Shown one piece after another: positions 35,194 through 43,655 of a DNA stretch of 64,000 nt. The stretch spans positions 6,947,398 to 7,011,397 of the forward strand of contig NZ_JAPEOX010000001.1 of the NCBI RefSeq assembly GCF_026340675.1. Direction: 5' to 3'. The notes beneath the pieces were generated by a model. It did not search any database and was not told the DNA's origin. It saw only the letters and a program-made list of their open reading frames with translations. Numbering within the stretch: position 1 is the first letter of the stretch; the number at the start of each line of letters is the position of its first letter. A program made the translations under genes and the position numbers. Source of the DNA: Streptomyces sp. NBC_01264. Its GTDB lineage: Bacteria > Actinomycetota > Actinomycetes > Streptomycetales > Streptomycetaceae.

Positions 35194-36189
35194 GTGACCA
35201 CTCCCACCCCCACCTCCGCCTTCCCCGCCCCGCGCGCCGGTGCACCGGCCGACTCCGGGCCGACGGTCGCGATCGACATCGGCGGTACGAAGATCGCCGG
35301 CGCGCTGGTGGACTCCGACGGCGCCATGACGGCCACCACCCGCCGGCCCACCCCGCGCGGGGCCGACGGGGACACCGTGTTCGCCGCCGTCGCCGACGTC
35401 GTCGCGGAGCTCGCGAAGTCCCCGCTGTGGCCCTCGGCCGTCCGGTGCGGGATCGGCAGCGCGGGCCCGGTGGACGCCGCGCTCGGGACGGTCAGCCCGG
35501 TCAACATCGGCGCCTGGCGGGGCTTCCCCGTCCAGGCCCGGGTGGAGGCCGAGCTCGCGCTGCACGGGGTCCGGATCCCGACGGTGCTGGCCGGCGACGG
35601 CGTGGCGATGACCGCCGCCGAGCACTGGCTGGGCGCCGCCCGCGGGCACGCCAACGCGCTCTGCATGGTGGTCTCCACCGGCGTCGGCGGCGGACTCGTC
35701 CTGAACAACCAGCTGCACCCGGGCCCCACCGGTAACGCGGGGCACATCGGCCACATCAGCGTCGCCTTCGACGGGGAGCCCTGCGCGTGCGGAGGCCGCG
35801 GCTGTGTGGAGTCCCTCGCCTCCGGCACCGCCATCGCGGCCTGGGCCCTGGCCCAGGGATGGGTCCCGGCCGGGGACGCCACCGCCGCCGGGGTGGCCGC
35901 CGCCGCTGCCGCGGGCGATCCCGTCGCGCTGGCCGCCTTCGACCGCGCGGGCCGGGCGCTGGCCGCAGCCATCGCGGCCACCGCCACCCTCGTCGAGACC
36001 GACATCGCCGTCATCGGAGGCGGTGTCGCCGCCTGCGGGGACACCCTCTTCGGGCCGGTCCGGGAGCACCTGGCCTCGTACGCGACCCTGTCCTTCGTCA
36101 AGGACCTCCAGGTCGTCCCGGCGACGCTGGGCACCCACGCGGGCCTGATCGGGGCCGCCGCCGCGGCGACGATGCTGCTGCGCTCCTGA
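35194..36189 (+). CDS. ROK-family sugar kinase
   Basis: Protein of 331 aa. The ATP-binding phosphate loop is AIDIGGTKIAGALVD, ROK signature and catalytic region include VLAGDGVAMTAAEHWLGA and STGVGGGLVLNNQLHPG, and the zinc site is GEPCACGGRGCVES (CxCGxxGC). No N-terminal DNA-binding domain is present, so it is a kinase rather than a ROK repressor. In this island it most likely phosphorylates mannose or GlcNAc released by the upstream glycosidases. GTG start at 35194, 27 bp after lacI; same operon. Confidence 0.88.
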   Translation: MTTPTPTSAFPAPRAGAPADSGPTVAIDIGGTKIAGALVDSDGAMTATTRRPTPRGADGDTVFAAVADVVAELAKSPLWPSAVRCGIGSAGPVDAALGTVSPVNIGAWRGFPVQARVEAELALHGVRIPTVLAGDGVAMTAAEHWLGAARGHANALCMVVSTGVGGGLVLNNQLHPGPTGNAGHIGHISVAFDGEPCACGGRGCVESLASGTAIAAWALAQGWVPAGDATAAGVAAAAAAGDPVALAAFDRAGRALAAAIAATATLVETDIAVIGGGVAACGDTLFGPVREHLASYATLSFVKDLQVVPATLGTHAGLIGAAAAATMLLRS

Positions 36190-36211
36190 GCGCGGTGGGC
36201 CGGGTCCTGCT

Positions 36212-37207
36212 TCAGGGCTTGACGGAGCGGTAGTAACGGGCCGCGCCCTCGTGCAGTTGCAGGGGATCCGTGTAGATCGCCGTCCGCAGGTCCACCAGCT
36301 GGGCGGCGTGCACCTCGGCCCCGATGCCGTCCCGGCTGTCGATGACCGTGCGCGTGAACTGCTCCGTCAGCTCGGCGCCCGTGTCGTCCCGCGTCACCAG
36401 CAGGTTCGGCACGGCGACGGTGGACACCGCCGTGTTGCCGCGGGCGCGGTCGTAGGCGTCCTGCGGCATCACCGCCGCCCGGTAGTACCGCGCGGGGCTG
36501 CCGCCGTCCTGGAGCGCCTCCACCAGGTCGCCGAGCTGCACGAGCCGGATGTCGAACCGCTCCGAAAGCTCCCGCACGGCGGTGGTGGGCAGTCCTCCCG
36601 ACCAGAAGAAGGCGTCGATCCGGCCCGCCTCCAGCTCCGCCGGCACGGTGTCGATGCCGATGGCCACCTGGGTGACGTCCCGCGCCGGGTCCAGCCCCGC
36701 GGCCCTGAGCATCCGCTCGGAGATCAGCCGCACGCCCGAGCCCTCCTGGCCGACGGCGACCCGCTTGCCCCGCAGGTCCCGGGCGGACCGGACGGGCGAG
36801 CCGGCGGGGACCACGAGCTGGACGTAGTCGTCGTAGAGGCGGGCCAGGCCGCGCAGCCGCTGCGCTCCGGGCTTCTGGTCGACCTGGTACTTGGCCACCG
36901 CGTCGGCCGTCGCCACCGTGAAGTCGGCCTCGCCCGCGGCCACCCGCTGCAGGTTCTGCTGCGAACCCTCGCTCGTCTCCAGCCGGACCCGCACCCCGGG
37001 CACGTCCTTGGCCAGGGCCTTCTCCAGCAGCTGGCCGTAGCGGTGGTAGACCCCCTTCTGGACGCCGGTGCTGAGCGTGATCTCACCCGTGAGTTCGGGC
37101 CGGCCGAAGGGCCTCAGCCACCAGACGAGGGCGCAGAGCACCGCCAGGACGGCCACCAGGGCCCGCAGGGCACGGCGCCTGCTGATCCGGGGCGGTACGA
37201 GAGGCAT
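36212..37207 (-). CDS. TAXI-family TRAP solute-binding protein
   Basis: Protein of 331 aa. A basic N terminus and membrane segment ([17 protein letters not shown], residues ~14-31) form an uncleaved anchor or signal. The TAXI fold is seen in [60 protein letters not shown] and [18 protein letters not shown]. It should bind a small organic acid or amino acid such as glutamate outside the membrane. No TRAP membrane subunits are encoded within this window, so it is an orphan here. The ATG at 37207 directly precedes the signal segment. It is divergent from miaB. Confidence 0.87.
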   Translation of the reverse strand: MPLVPPRISRRRALRALVAVLAVLCALVWWLRPFGRPELTGEITLSTGVQKGVYHRYGQLLEKALAKDVPGVRVRLETSEGSQQNLQRVAAGEADFTVATADAVAKYQVDQKPGAQRLRGLARLYDDYVQLVVPAGSPVRSARDLRGKRVAVGQEGSGVRLISERMLRAAGLDPARDVTQVAIGIDTVPAELEAGRIDAFFWSGGLPTTAVRELSERFDIRLVQLGDLVEALQDGGSPARYYRAAVMPQDAYDRARGNTAVSTVAVPNLLVTRDDTGAELTEQFTRTVIDSRDGIGAEVHAAQLVDLRTAIYTDPLQLHEGAARYYRSVKP

Positions 37208-37325
37208 GGCCGCGATCCTGCCACCGACCCGCCGTCCTGTCACGGCCCGCCCGGCCCCCGCCCCCTCGGCCGGCTCCGGACGGCGCCCGGCCCCGGCCGC
37301 CACGCCCGACCCGTACCCTTGCTGG

Positions 37326-38843
37326 GTGAGTACCGAGAGCGGCGAGGCGACTGTTGTGAAAACGTACGAGGTCCGGACGTACGGCTGTCAGATGAACGTG
37401 CACGACTCCGAGCGGCTGTCGGGCCTGCTGGAGGACGCCGGGTACGTCCGCGCGCCCCAGGGCTCCGACGGCGACGCCGACGTCGTCGTGTTCAACACCT
37501 GCGCCGTCCGCGAGAACGCCGACAACAAGCTCTACGGCAACCTCGGCCGGCTCGCGCCGATGAAGACCAAGCGCCCCGGCATGCAGATCGCCGTCGGCGG
37601 CTGCCTCGCGCAGAAGGACCGCGACACCATCGTGGCCCGCGCCCCCTGGGTCGACGTGGTCTTCGGCACGCACAACATCGGCAAGCTGCCCGTCCTCCTG
37701 GAGCGCGCGCGCATCCAGGAAGAGGCGCAGATCGAGATCGCCGAGTCGCTGGAGGCCTTCCCCTCCACGCTCCCGACCCGGCGCGAGTCCGCGTACGCCG
37801 CCTGGGTCTCGATCTCCGTCGGCTGCAACAACACCTGCACCTTCTGCATCGTCCCGGCGCTGCGCGGCAAGGAGGAGGACCGCCGTCCCGGCGACATCCT
37901 CGCCGAGGTCGAGGCACTCGTCGCCGAGGGCGTCTCCGAGATCACCCTGCTCGGCCAGAACGTCAACGCCTACGGTTCCGACCTGGGCGACCGCGAGGCC
38001 TTCTCCAAGCTGCTGCGCGCCTGCGGCGCCATCGAGGGCCTGGAGCGGGTCCGCTTCACCTCCCCGCACCCGCGCGACTTCACCGACGACGTGATCGCGG
38101 CGATGGCCGAGACGCCCAACGTCATGCCGCAGCTGCACATGCCGATGCAGTCGGGTTCGGACACGATCCTGCGCGCCATGCGCCGCTCGTACCGCCAGGA
38201 CCGCTTCCTCGGCATCATCGAGAAGGTCCGCGCCTCCATCCCGCACGCGGCGATCTCCACGGACATCATCGTGGGCTTCCCGGGTGAGACGGAGGAGGAC
38301 TTCCAGCAGACGATGCACGCGGTGCGCGAGGCGCGCTTCGCGAACGCCTTCACCTTCCAGTACTCCAAGCGCCCCGGGACCCCGGCCGCCGACATGGAGG
38401 GGCAGATCCCCAAGGAGGTCGTCCAGGAGCGGTACATGCGCCTGGTCGCCCTCCAGGAGGAGATCTCCTGGGACGAGAACAAGAAGCAGGTCGGCCGGAC
38501 CCTGGAGGTCATGGTCGCCGAGGGCGAGGGCCGCAAGGACGGCGCCACGCACCGGCTGTCCGGGCGCGCCCCCGACAACCGCCTGGTCCACTTCACGAAG
38601 CCCGACGAAGAGGTCCGCCCCGGTGACGTGGTCACCGTGGAGATCACCTACGCGGCTCCGCACCACCTCCTCGCGGAGGGCCCGACGGGGGCGGTACGCC
38701 GGACCCGTGCGGGCGACGCCTGGGAGAAGCGCAACGCGGCTCCGGCGCAGCCGAAGGGCGTCCTCCTCGGCATCCCGACCCTGGGCGTCCCGGCCCCCCT
38801 CCCGGCAACGACGTCAGGCTGCGCCAGCCCCGCCCTTCCCTAA
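37326..38843 (+). CDS. miaB: tRNA-2-methylthio-N6-dimethylallyladenosine synthase MiaB
   Basis: Radical-SAM methylthiotransferase of 505 aa that adds the 2-methylthio group to i6A37 of tRNAs. The N-terminal UPF0004 domain has the auxiliary cluster Cys in [24 protein letters not shown] and GGCLAQKD. The radical SAM CxxxCxxC is [12 protein letters not shown] near residue 170. Downstream are [23 protein letters not shown] and [18 protein letters not shown] domain follows around 385-460. GTG start at 37326, giving [20 protein letters not shown]. It acts after MiaA, encoded at 40819 in the same region. Confidence 0.96.
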   Translation: MSTESGEATVVKTYEVRTYGCQMNVHDSERLSGLLEDAGYVRAPQGSDGDADVVVFNTCAVRENADNKLYGNLGRLAPMKTKRPGMQIAVGGCLAQKDRDTIVARAPWVDVVFGTHNIGKLPVLLERARIQEEAQIEIAESLEAFPSTLPTRRESAYAAWVSISVGCNNTCTFCIVPALRGKEEDRRPGDILAEVEALVAEGVSEITLLGQNVNAYGSDLGDREAFSKLLRACGAIEGLERVRFTSPHPRDFTDDVIAAMAETPNVMPQLHMPMQSGSDTILRAMRRSYRQDRFLGIIEKVRASIPHAAISTDIIVGFPGETEEDFQQTMHAVREARFANAFTFQYSKRPGTPAADMEGQIPKEVVQERYMRLVALQEEISWDENKKQVGRTLEVMVAEGEGRKDGATHRLSGRAPDNRLVHFTKPDEEVRPGDVVTVEITYAAPHHLLAEGPTGAVRRTRAGDAWEKRNAAPAQPKGVLLGIPTLGVPAPLPATTSGCASPALP

Positions 38844-38881
38844 GGGGCCGCACACCTTCTTTGCGTGCCCCTCGCACCGCT

Positions 38882-39222
38882 GCGCCGGACTCCGTCCGGC
38901 GGTGGCCGGGTGCGGGTGTCCGGCCCTGCGGGGCTGGGTCCCCTACCCGCCCTTCCACCGTTCCCCGGGCGCTGCCCGGACCCCCTGGGGCTCCGCCCCA
39001 GACCCCGCGCCTCCCGACCAGGCACACATCAGCCCCTCCGGCGTTTGAGGAGCGGGGGTCCGGGGGCTGGCCCCCGGAAACGGGTCCGGGCGGAGCCCGG
39101 GGAACGGTGGAAGGGCGGGTAGGGGACTTCGCCCCGCAGGGCCGAGCCACCCCGCCCACCGCCCCTGCCCCAGGCGGCGGTGGCGGCACCGCCGACCCGC
39201 TACCGCCGGACGGAGTCCGCGC
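38882..39222. repeat. Large imperfect inverted repeat after miaB
   Basis: The 499-bp gap 38844-39342 has no supportable gene. Arm 38922-38983 is inverted at 39082-39143 with few mismatches over 62 bp; an outer pair (38882-38902 and 39203-39222) extends the symmetry. The centre holds GCCCCTCCGGCGTTTGAGGA, a sequence I recognise as a widely dispersed Streptomyces intergenic repeat. It could form a very long hairpin and terminate miaB transcription. Related pieces lie at 16990-17136. Confidence 0.75.
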
Positions 39223-39342
39223 AGCGCTGCGCGCCCTGCGCCGAGAAGGTGCCCGGCGCAGGGGCGCGAAGCCGGTGAGGCCCGTCAGGGCCGTACCGCG
39301 CGAGGGGCGCGTCAAGAAGGCGGGGCCGCTACGCTGCGGATC

Positions 39343-40050
39343 ATGCTCGTAGCCGCTGCCGTCTGCCCCGCCCCGCCCATGCTCCTGCCGGAGCTCGTCA
39401 CGGGCGCCGCCGCCGAACTCGCCGACGCCCGGACCGCGTGTTCCGACGCGCTCTCCGTGCTCGCCGCCTCCCGGCCCGATCTGCTCGTCGTGGTCGGAGC
39501 CGGCGACGCCGACCACCACGGTGCCTACCCCCAGGGTGCCCGCGGCACCTTCCGGGGATTCGGGGTCGCGGCCGACGTACGGCTGGGCGAGGGCGAGGAG
39601 GGGCCGCGGCTGCTGCCCACCCCGATCGCCGTGGGCGCCTGGCTGCTCGGCCGGGCCGGCTGGGGCGCCGCGCCCCTGGAGGGGTTCGGGGTCGCCGGGC
39701 AGCTGGACACCGAGGGGTGTCTGGAGGCAGGCCGGGAGCTCGCCGCGCGCGAGGACCGGGTCGCCCTGCTCGTCATGGGTGACGGCAGCGCGTGCCGGAC
39801 CCTCAAGGCCCCCGGTTACCTCGACGAACGCGCCGCCGGATTCGACGCCGAGGCCGCCCGCGCGCTCGGCGCCGCCGACCTGTCCGCCCTCGCCGCCCTC
39901 GACGCGGGACTCGCCGCCGAGCTGCAGGCCGCCGGCCGGGCCCCCTGGCAGGTGCTCGCGGGTGCGGCCGAGGGTGCCGGGCTCGAAGGACGGCTGCTGT
40001 ACGAGGACGCCCCGTACGGGGTCGGGTACTTCGTCGCCGCCTGGTCGTAG
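39343..40050 (+). CDS. Class III extradiol dioxygenase (LigB)-like protein
   Basis: Protein of 235 aa. The start MLVAAAVCPAPPMLLPELV and the strand RPDLLVVVGAGDADHHG resemble the LigB/extradiol dioxygenase fold of Streptomyces proteins annotated as class III extradiol dioxygenase subunit B-like. The Asp/His-rich loop at the end of that strand is the best candidate metal site, but I cannot identify a full 2-His-1-Glu triad. Function is therefore unknown. It lies between miaB and miaA as in other streptomycetes, and ends just before a strong bidirectional terminator. Confidence 0.7.
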   Translation: MLVAAAVCPAPPMLLPELVTGAAAELADARTACSDALSVLAASRPDLLVVVGAGDADHHGAYPQGARGTFRGFGVAADVRLGEGEEGPRLLPTPIAVGAWLLGRAGWGAAPLEGFGVAGQLDTEGCLEAGRELAAREDRVALLVMGDGSACRTLKAPGYLDERAAGFDAEAARALGAADLSALAALDAGLAAELQAAGRAPWQVLAGAAEGAGLEGRLLYEDAPYGVGYFVAAWS

Positions 40051-40087
40051 CGGCGGCAGCGCCGGCAGCAGCGCCGACACGGAACGC

Positions 40088-40125
40088 GGAAGGGGCGCGG
40101 CACCGAGTGGTGCCGCGCCCCTTCC
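40088..40125. terminator. Strong bidirectional terminator
   Basis: GGAAGGGGCGCGGCACC (40088-40104) pairs perfectly over 17 bp with GGTGCCGCGCCCCTTCC (40109-40125) across a GAGT loop. It lies between convergent genes ending at 40050 and 40158 and can serve both. Confidence 0.9.
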
Positions 40126-40157
40126 GGGATCCCGGGGTTCCGGGTTCCGCGACCGCG

Positions 40158-40403
40158 TCAGGAAGCGGCCGGCGGCGTCGGCCCGCCGGGAGCGTCCTTG
40201 TGCGCGATCTTGCCCAGGGCGTCCTTCGCCTTGTCCGCACCGCTAGAGATCTGGCCGCTGTACTTGCCCTTGGTCTTGGAGTCGACGGCCTTGGCCACCT
40301 TCTCCAGATTCTGGGTGATCTTGCCCTCGTGCTGTGCAGCGAGGTCGCCGACCTTGTCCTTGGCGGGCGCGAGCTTGGCCTTCAGATTGTCCAGCAGGCC
40401 CAT
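40158..40403 (-). CDS. Rv0909-type antitoxin-like small protein
   Basis: Protein of 81 aa, Lys/Ala-rich and amphipathic, starting MGLLDNLKAKLAPAKDKV. The repeated pattern K-V-x-D-L-A...K-I-T-Q-N-L-E-K-V-A-K-A-V-D resembles the MT0933/Rv0909 antitoxin family. I see no adjacent toxin gene: the upstream neighbour is a small acidic protein. The antitoxin label is therefore only a family name; a structural or stress role is equally possible. It reads away from the acidic protein gene 22 bp upstream and probably shares its promoter. Confidence 0.68.
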   Translation of the reverse strand: MGLLDNLKAKLAPAKDKVGDLAAQHEGKITQNLEKVAKAVDSKTKGKYSGQISSGADKAKDALGKIAHKDAPGGPTPPAAS

Positions 40404-40425
40404 GGGTCACCTTCCAATAGCGAGG

Positions 40426-40644
40426 CTACGTGCGGGCACCCTCTGCGGCCTCGCTGTCCGCGCTGACCTCCGCCGTCTGCTGCTTCGGGATCTCGACGGC
40501 CTCGGCCGCCGCGCTCTCCTCAGCCACAGCCTGCTCGGTCCCGGCCTCGTCGGCCGTCGCGGACTCCGCCGTCAGATCCGCGGCAACGGCCTCTTCGGTC
40601 GTCGCCTGGGTCTTGCGGCCGAGAAGCCGGTCCAAAATGCCCAT
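40426..40644 (-). CDS. Small acidic protein of unknown function
   Basis: Protein of 72 aa: a basic N terminus (MGILDRLLGRKTQA) followed by a highly acidic Ala/Glu/Thr-rich tail with no predicted globular fold. It starts with the same M-G-x-L-D-x-L pattern as the 81-aa neighbour, suggesting a common targeting or interaction segment. TAGGAG lies 5 nt before the ATG at 40644, a strong ribosome binding site, which supports real translation. Function unknown. Confidence 0.65.
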   Translation of the reverse strand: MGILDRLLGRKTQATTEEAVAADLTAESATADEAGTEQAVAEESAAAEAVEIPKQQTAEVSADSEAAEGART

Positions 40645-40818
40645 GTCTACTCCTATAACGTTACTCGTGTGAGTGAAGTTCCGCCGTGGGCGGGCCGCCG
40701 TACGGCGGGCGCACGCCCGGCCGGAACCCCGCCAAGGCAACGACCCCGGTCAGGTCACGTCACGTAGCTCGATCGGGTACATGGCGATGCCTTGACGGAG
40801 GGCTGCGAGACTGGTGCG

Positions 40819-41757
40819 GTGAGGAAAGCAGCCCCCGCCCCGCGGGTCATCGCCGTCGTAGGACCCACCGCGGCCGGAAAGTCCGATCTGGGCGTGGCCC
40901 TGGCCCGCCATTTCGACGGCGAAGTCGTCAACGCCGACTCGATGCAGCTGTACCGGGGGATGGACATCGGTACCGCCAAACTGACGACGGAGGAACGCGG
41001 AGGGGTCCCGCACCACCTCCTCGACATCTGGGACGTCACCGAGACGGCGAGCGTGGCCGAGTACCAGCGCCTCGCCCGCGCCGAGATCGACAAGCTGCTC
41101 GCCCAGGGCCGTACGCCGGTCCTCGTCGGCGGTTCCGGCCTCTACGTGCGCGGCGCGCTCGACGCCATGGAGTTCCCCGGCACCGACCCCGAGGTCCGGG
41201 CCCGGCTGGAGGCCGAGGTCACCCTGCGCGGCCCCGGCGCCCTGCACGCCCGCCTCGCCGCCGCCGACCCGGCCGCCGCGCAGGCCATCCTGCCGAGCAA
41301 CGGCCGCCGAATCGTGCGCGCGCTGGAGGTCATCGAGATCACCGGGCGGCCCTTCACGGCGAACCTGCCCGGCCACGAGTCCGTCTACGACACGGTCCAG
41401 ATCGGTGTGGACGTGGCCCGGCCGGAGCTCGACGAGCGGATCGCGCTGCGCGTGGACCGGATGTGGGAGGCCGGTCTGGTGGACGAGGTCCGCACGCTGG
41501 AGGCCGCGGGCCTGCGGGGCGGAATCACCGCCTCCAGGGCGCTCGGCTACCAGCAGGTGCTGTCCGCGCTGGCGGGGGAGTGCACGGAGGAGGAGGCGCG
41601 CGCCGAGACGGTCCGCGCCACCAAGCGGTTCGCCCGCCGCCAGGACTCGTGGTTCCGCCGCGACCCGAGGGTGCACTGGCTCAGCGGCGCCGCCGAGGAC
41701 CGGGGAGAACTCGCCGGACTCGCGCAGTCGTTGGTCGAACGAGCGGTCACAGCCTGA
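40819..41757 (+). CDS. miaA: tRNA dimethylallyltransferase MiaA
   Basis: Enzyme of 312 aa that transfers the dimethylallyl group to A37 of tRNAs, the substrate step before MiaB. P-loop VVGPTAAGKSDLGVALA, NADSMQLYRGMDIGTAK (catalytic Asp), PHHLLDIWDV, GGSGLYVRG, and RRIVRALEVIEITGRP are present, with TKRFARRQDSWFRRD near the C terminus. The GTG at 40819 (VRKAAPAPRVIAV) leaves a normal N terminus. A bipartite hairpin follows the stop. Confidence 0.96.
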   Translation: MRKAAPAPRVIAVVGPTAAGKSDLGVALARHFDGEVVNADSMQLYRGMDIGTAKLTTEERGGVPHHLLDIWDVTETASVAEYQRLARAEIDKLLAQGRTPVLVGGSGLYVRGALDAMEFPGTDPEVRARLEAEVTLRGPGALHARLAAADPAAAQAILPSNGRRIVRALEVIEITGRPFTANLPGHESVYDTVQIGVDVARPELDERIALRVDRMWEAGLVDEVRTLEAAGLRGGITASRALGYQQVLSALAGECTEEEARAETVRATKRFARRQDSWFRRDPRVHWLSGAAEDRGELAGLAQSLVERAVTA

Positions 41758-41762
41758 TCACG

Positions 41763-41816
41763 TGATGGCATCGGGACGCCCCGCACGCCCGTCCGGGGCC
41801 TGACGGCGTGCCATCA
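41763..41816 (+). terminator. Bipartite hairpin after miaA
   Basis: Outer arms TGATGGCA (41763-41770) and TGCCATCA (41809-41816) enclose an inner stem GCCCCG (41778-41783) / CGGGGC (41794-41799). The position 6 bp after the miaA stop fits a terminator. Confidence 0.5.
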
Positions 41817-41883
41817 TCAAACTTCCGCCGGTGCCGTCACCGGCGGTGTACGGCGGTGTACGAAGTCCAAGTGGGGAGGGCGC

Positions 41884-42546
41884 GTGGCGATGGAGGCCGG
41901 CCCTCGTGACACCGGTCGGGACGACACCCGGCCGGAAGCGGACCCGATGCTTCACAGCGCCCTCGCCGACGGCGACGGCCCGCTCGATGGAGCGACGCCG
42001 GAGGCCGACGGGCTCGGCGACGCCCTCGCACCGCCTACGGACGCGGACGCCCTGGCACTGCCCGCGGACGCCGACGGCGGCCCGGGACTGGGGCTGCCCG
42101 CGGACGCCGACGGCGGCCCGGGACTGGGGCTGCCCGCGGATCCCGCGCGGCTGACCCCCGACGGCCCGGACGCGCCCGACTCCGCCGAGGCGGAGGCCGC
42201 CGCCGCTCCCGCCTTCGAGGTGGAACTGCGCCCGCAGCGCAGGCTGCGGCTGTGGCAGATCGCCCCCATCGTCATGCTGGGCGCGGCCGGATCCCTGATG
42301 TTCGCCTTCCCGCTCGCCTTCGAGTTCGGCGACGGCGGAGCGGTCGTCGCCATGCTCGGATTCCTCGTCAGCTGCTGCGCGGGCGGCTGGGGCCTGATGG
42401 CCGCGCGCCGCGTGGGCTACGCCCTGCCGGGGCTCCCGGCCCGCGGCTCGGGGCAGCGGCCCGACTGGCGCCTCGCGCTGCTGTACGCGCTGGTCGCGCT
42501 GGGTGTCGTGGCGCTCGCGGTGTACCGGGTGGCCCGGCTCCGCTAG
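41884..42546 (+). CDS. Membrane protein of unknown function with repeat-containing N terminus
   Basis: Protein of 220 aa. The first ~115 residues are acidic, Asp/Ala/Pro/Gly-rich and disordered, with a 12-residue unit LPADADGGPGLG repeated twice exactly (36-nt DNA repeats at 42058-42093 and 42094-42129). A basic patch RPQRRLRLW precedes three hydrophobic segments (IAPIVMLGAAGSLMFAFPLA; VVAMLGFLVSCCAGGWGL; LALLYALVALGVVALAVY). GTG at 41884 with GGGGAGG upstream; ATG at 41890 is also possible. It lies between miaA and dapF; function unknown. Confidence 0.75.
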   Translation: MAMEAGPRDTGRDDTRPEADPMLHSALADGDGPLDGATPEADGLGDALAPPTDADALALPADADGGPGLGLPADADGGPGLGLPADPARLTPDGPDAPDSAEAEAAAAPAFEVELRPQRRLRLWQIAPIVMLGAAGSLMFAFPLAFEFGDGGAVVAMLGFLVSCCAGGWGLMAARRVGYALPGLPARGSGQRPDWRLALLYALVALGVVALAVYRVARLR

Positions 42547-42639
42547 CGCGGCTGCCCGGCGCGGCGTCCCCTCGCGGCGGCCCGTCCCGGCGGGCGGACG
42601 GACCGGATCCGCCGGGCGACGGCTCGGTACCATGGGCGG

Positions 42640-43515
42640 GTGACGCAGACGAGCCTCTCCTTCCTCAAGGGCCACGGCACCGAGAACGACTTCGTGATCG
42701 TCCCGGACCCGGACAACGCCATCGAGCTGCCGGCCTCCGCCGTGGCGCGGCTGTGCGACCGGCGGGCCGGGATCGGCGCGGACGGCGTACTGCACGTGGT
42801 GCGCTCCGCCGCGCACCCCGAGGCCGCGCACCTGGCCGGCGAGGCCGAGTGGTTCATGGACTACCGCAACAGCGACGGCTCCGTCGCCGAGATGTGCGGC
42901 AACGGCGTCCGCGTCTTCGCCCGCTACCTCCAGCACGCCGGACACGTGGAGCCGGGCGACCTGGACGTCGCCACGCGCGGCGGGGTCAAGCGGGTGCACC
43001 TCGACAAGACCGGCGACGTGACCGTCTCCATGGGCCGCGCCGAGCTGCCCGAGGGCGAGGTCACCGTCTCCGTCGGCGAGCGCTCCTGGCCCGCGCGCAA
43101 CGTCAACATGGGGAACCCGCACGCGGTGGCCTTCGTCGACAGCCTGGACGACGCCGGGAACCTGCTGGACCCGCCCCCGTACAGCCCGGCGTCCGCCTAC
43201 CCGACGGGTGTCAACGTCGAGTTCGTCGTCGACCGCGGCCCCCGGCACGTCGCCATGCGCGTCCACGAGCGCGGCTCCGGCGAGACCCGCTCCTGCGGCA
43301 CCGGCGCCTGCGCGGTCGCCGTGGCCGCCATCCGCCGCGACGGCGCCGACCCGGCCGTCATCGGCGCGCCCGCCACGTACACCGTCGATCTGCCCGGCGG
43401 CACGCTGATCATCACCGAGCACCCCGACGGGCGGATCGAGATGACCGGACCCGCCGTGATCGTGGCCGAGGGCGAGTTCGATCCCGCCTGGCTCACCGAA
43501 ACGGCTTTCGTCTGA
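42640..43515 (+). CDS. dapF: Diaminopimelate epimerase
   Basis: PLP-independent epimerase of 291 aa converting LL- to meso-diaminopimelate for lysine and peptidoglycan synthesis. It has KGHGTENDFVIV at the start, the first catalytic Cys in AEMCGNGVRVFARYL and the second in SCGTGACAVAVAA, plus MGNPHAVAFVD. Note that Streptomyces walls use LL-DAP, so here it mainly serves lysine formation. GTG start at 42640. It lies 93 bp after the membrane protein gene and 140 bp before rshA. Confidence 0.96.
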   Translation: MTQTSLSFLKGHGTENDFVIVPDPDNAIELPASAVARLCDRRAGIGADGVLHVVRSAAHPEAAHLAGEAEWFMDYRNSDGSVAEMCGNGVRVFARYLQHAGHVEPGDLDVATRGGVKRVHLDKTGDVTVSMGRAELPEGEVTVSVGERSWPARNVNMGNPHAVAFVDSLDDAGNLLDPPPYSPASAYPTGVNVEFVVDRGPRHVAMRVHERGSGETRSCGTGACAVAVAAIRRDGADPAVIGAPATYTVDLPGGTLIITEHPDGRIEMTGPAVIVAEGEFDPAWLTETAFV

Positions 43516-43655
43516 AGCTTCCCTCTAATGGGTGATCCGTTTCACGCTGAGCGAGAGGTGGACTGCGCCACGTGGTGGGGTCGGTAGCATCAGGCACCGG
43601 CCCTGAGGGCTCACCCCATGCCCGCCACCGCCGGTCGATGCCGTCGGAGGTGCCC

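Noticed and set aside
38644..40080. 478-codon minus-strand frame over the miaB 3' region and the LigB-like gene
   Set aside because: Crosses the inverted repeat and mirrors a conserved plus-strand gene; composition is typical shadow Gly/Pro/Arg.
40158..40644. Toxin-antitoxin pair
   Set aside because: The 81-aa protein resembles an antitoxin family, but the neighbouring 72-aa acidic protein has no toxin features.
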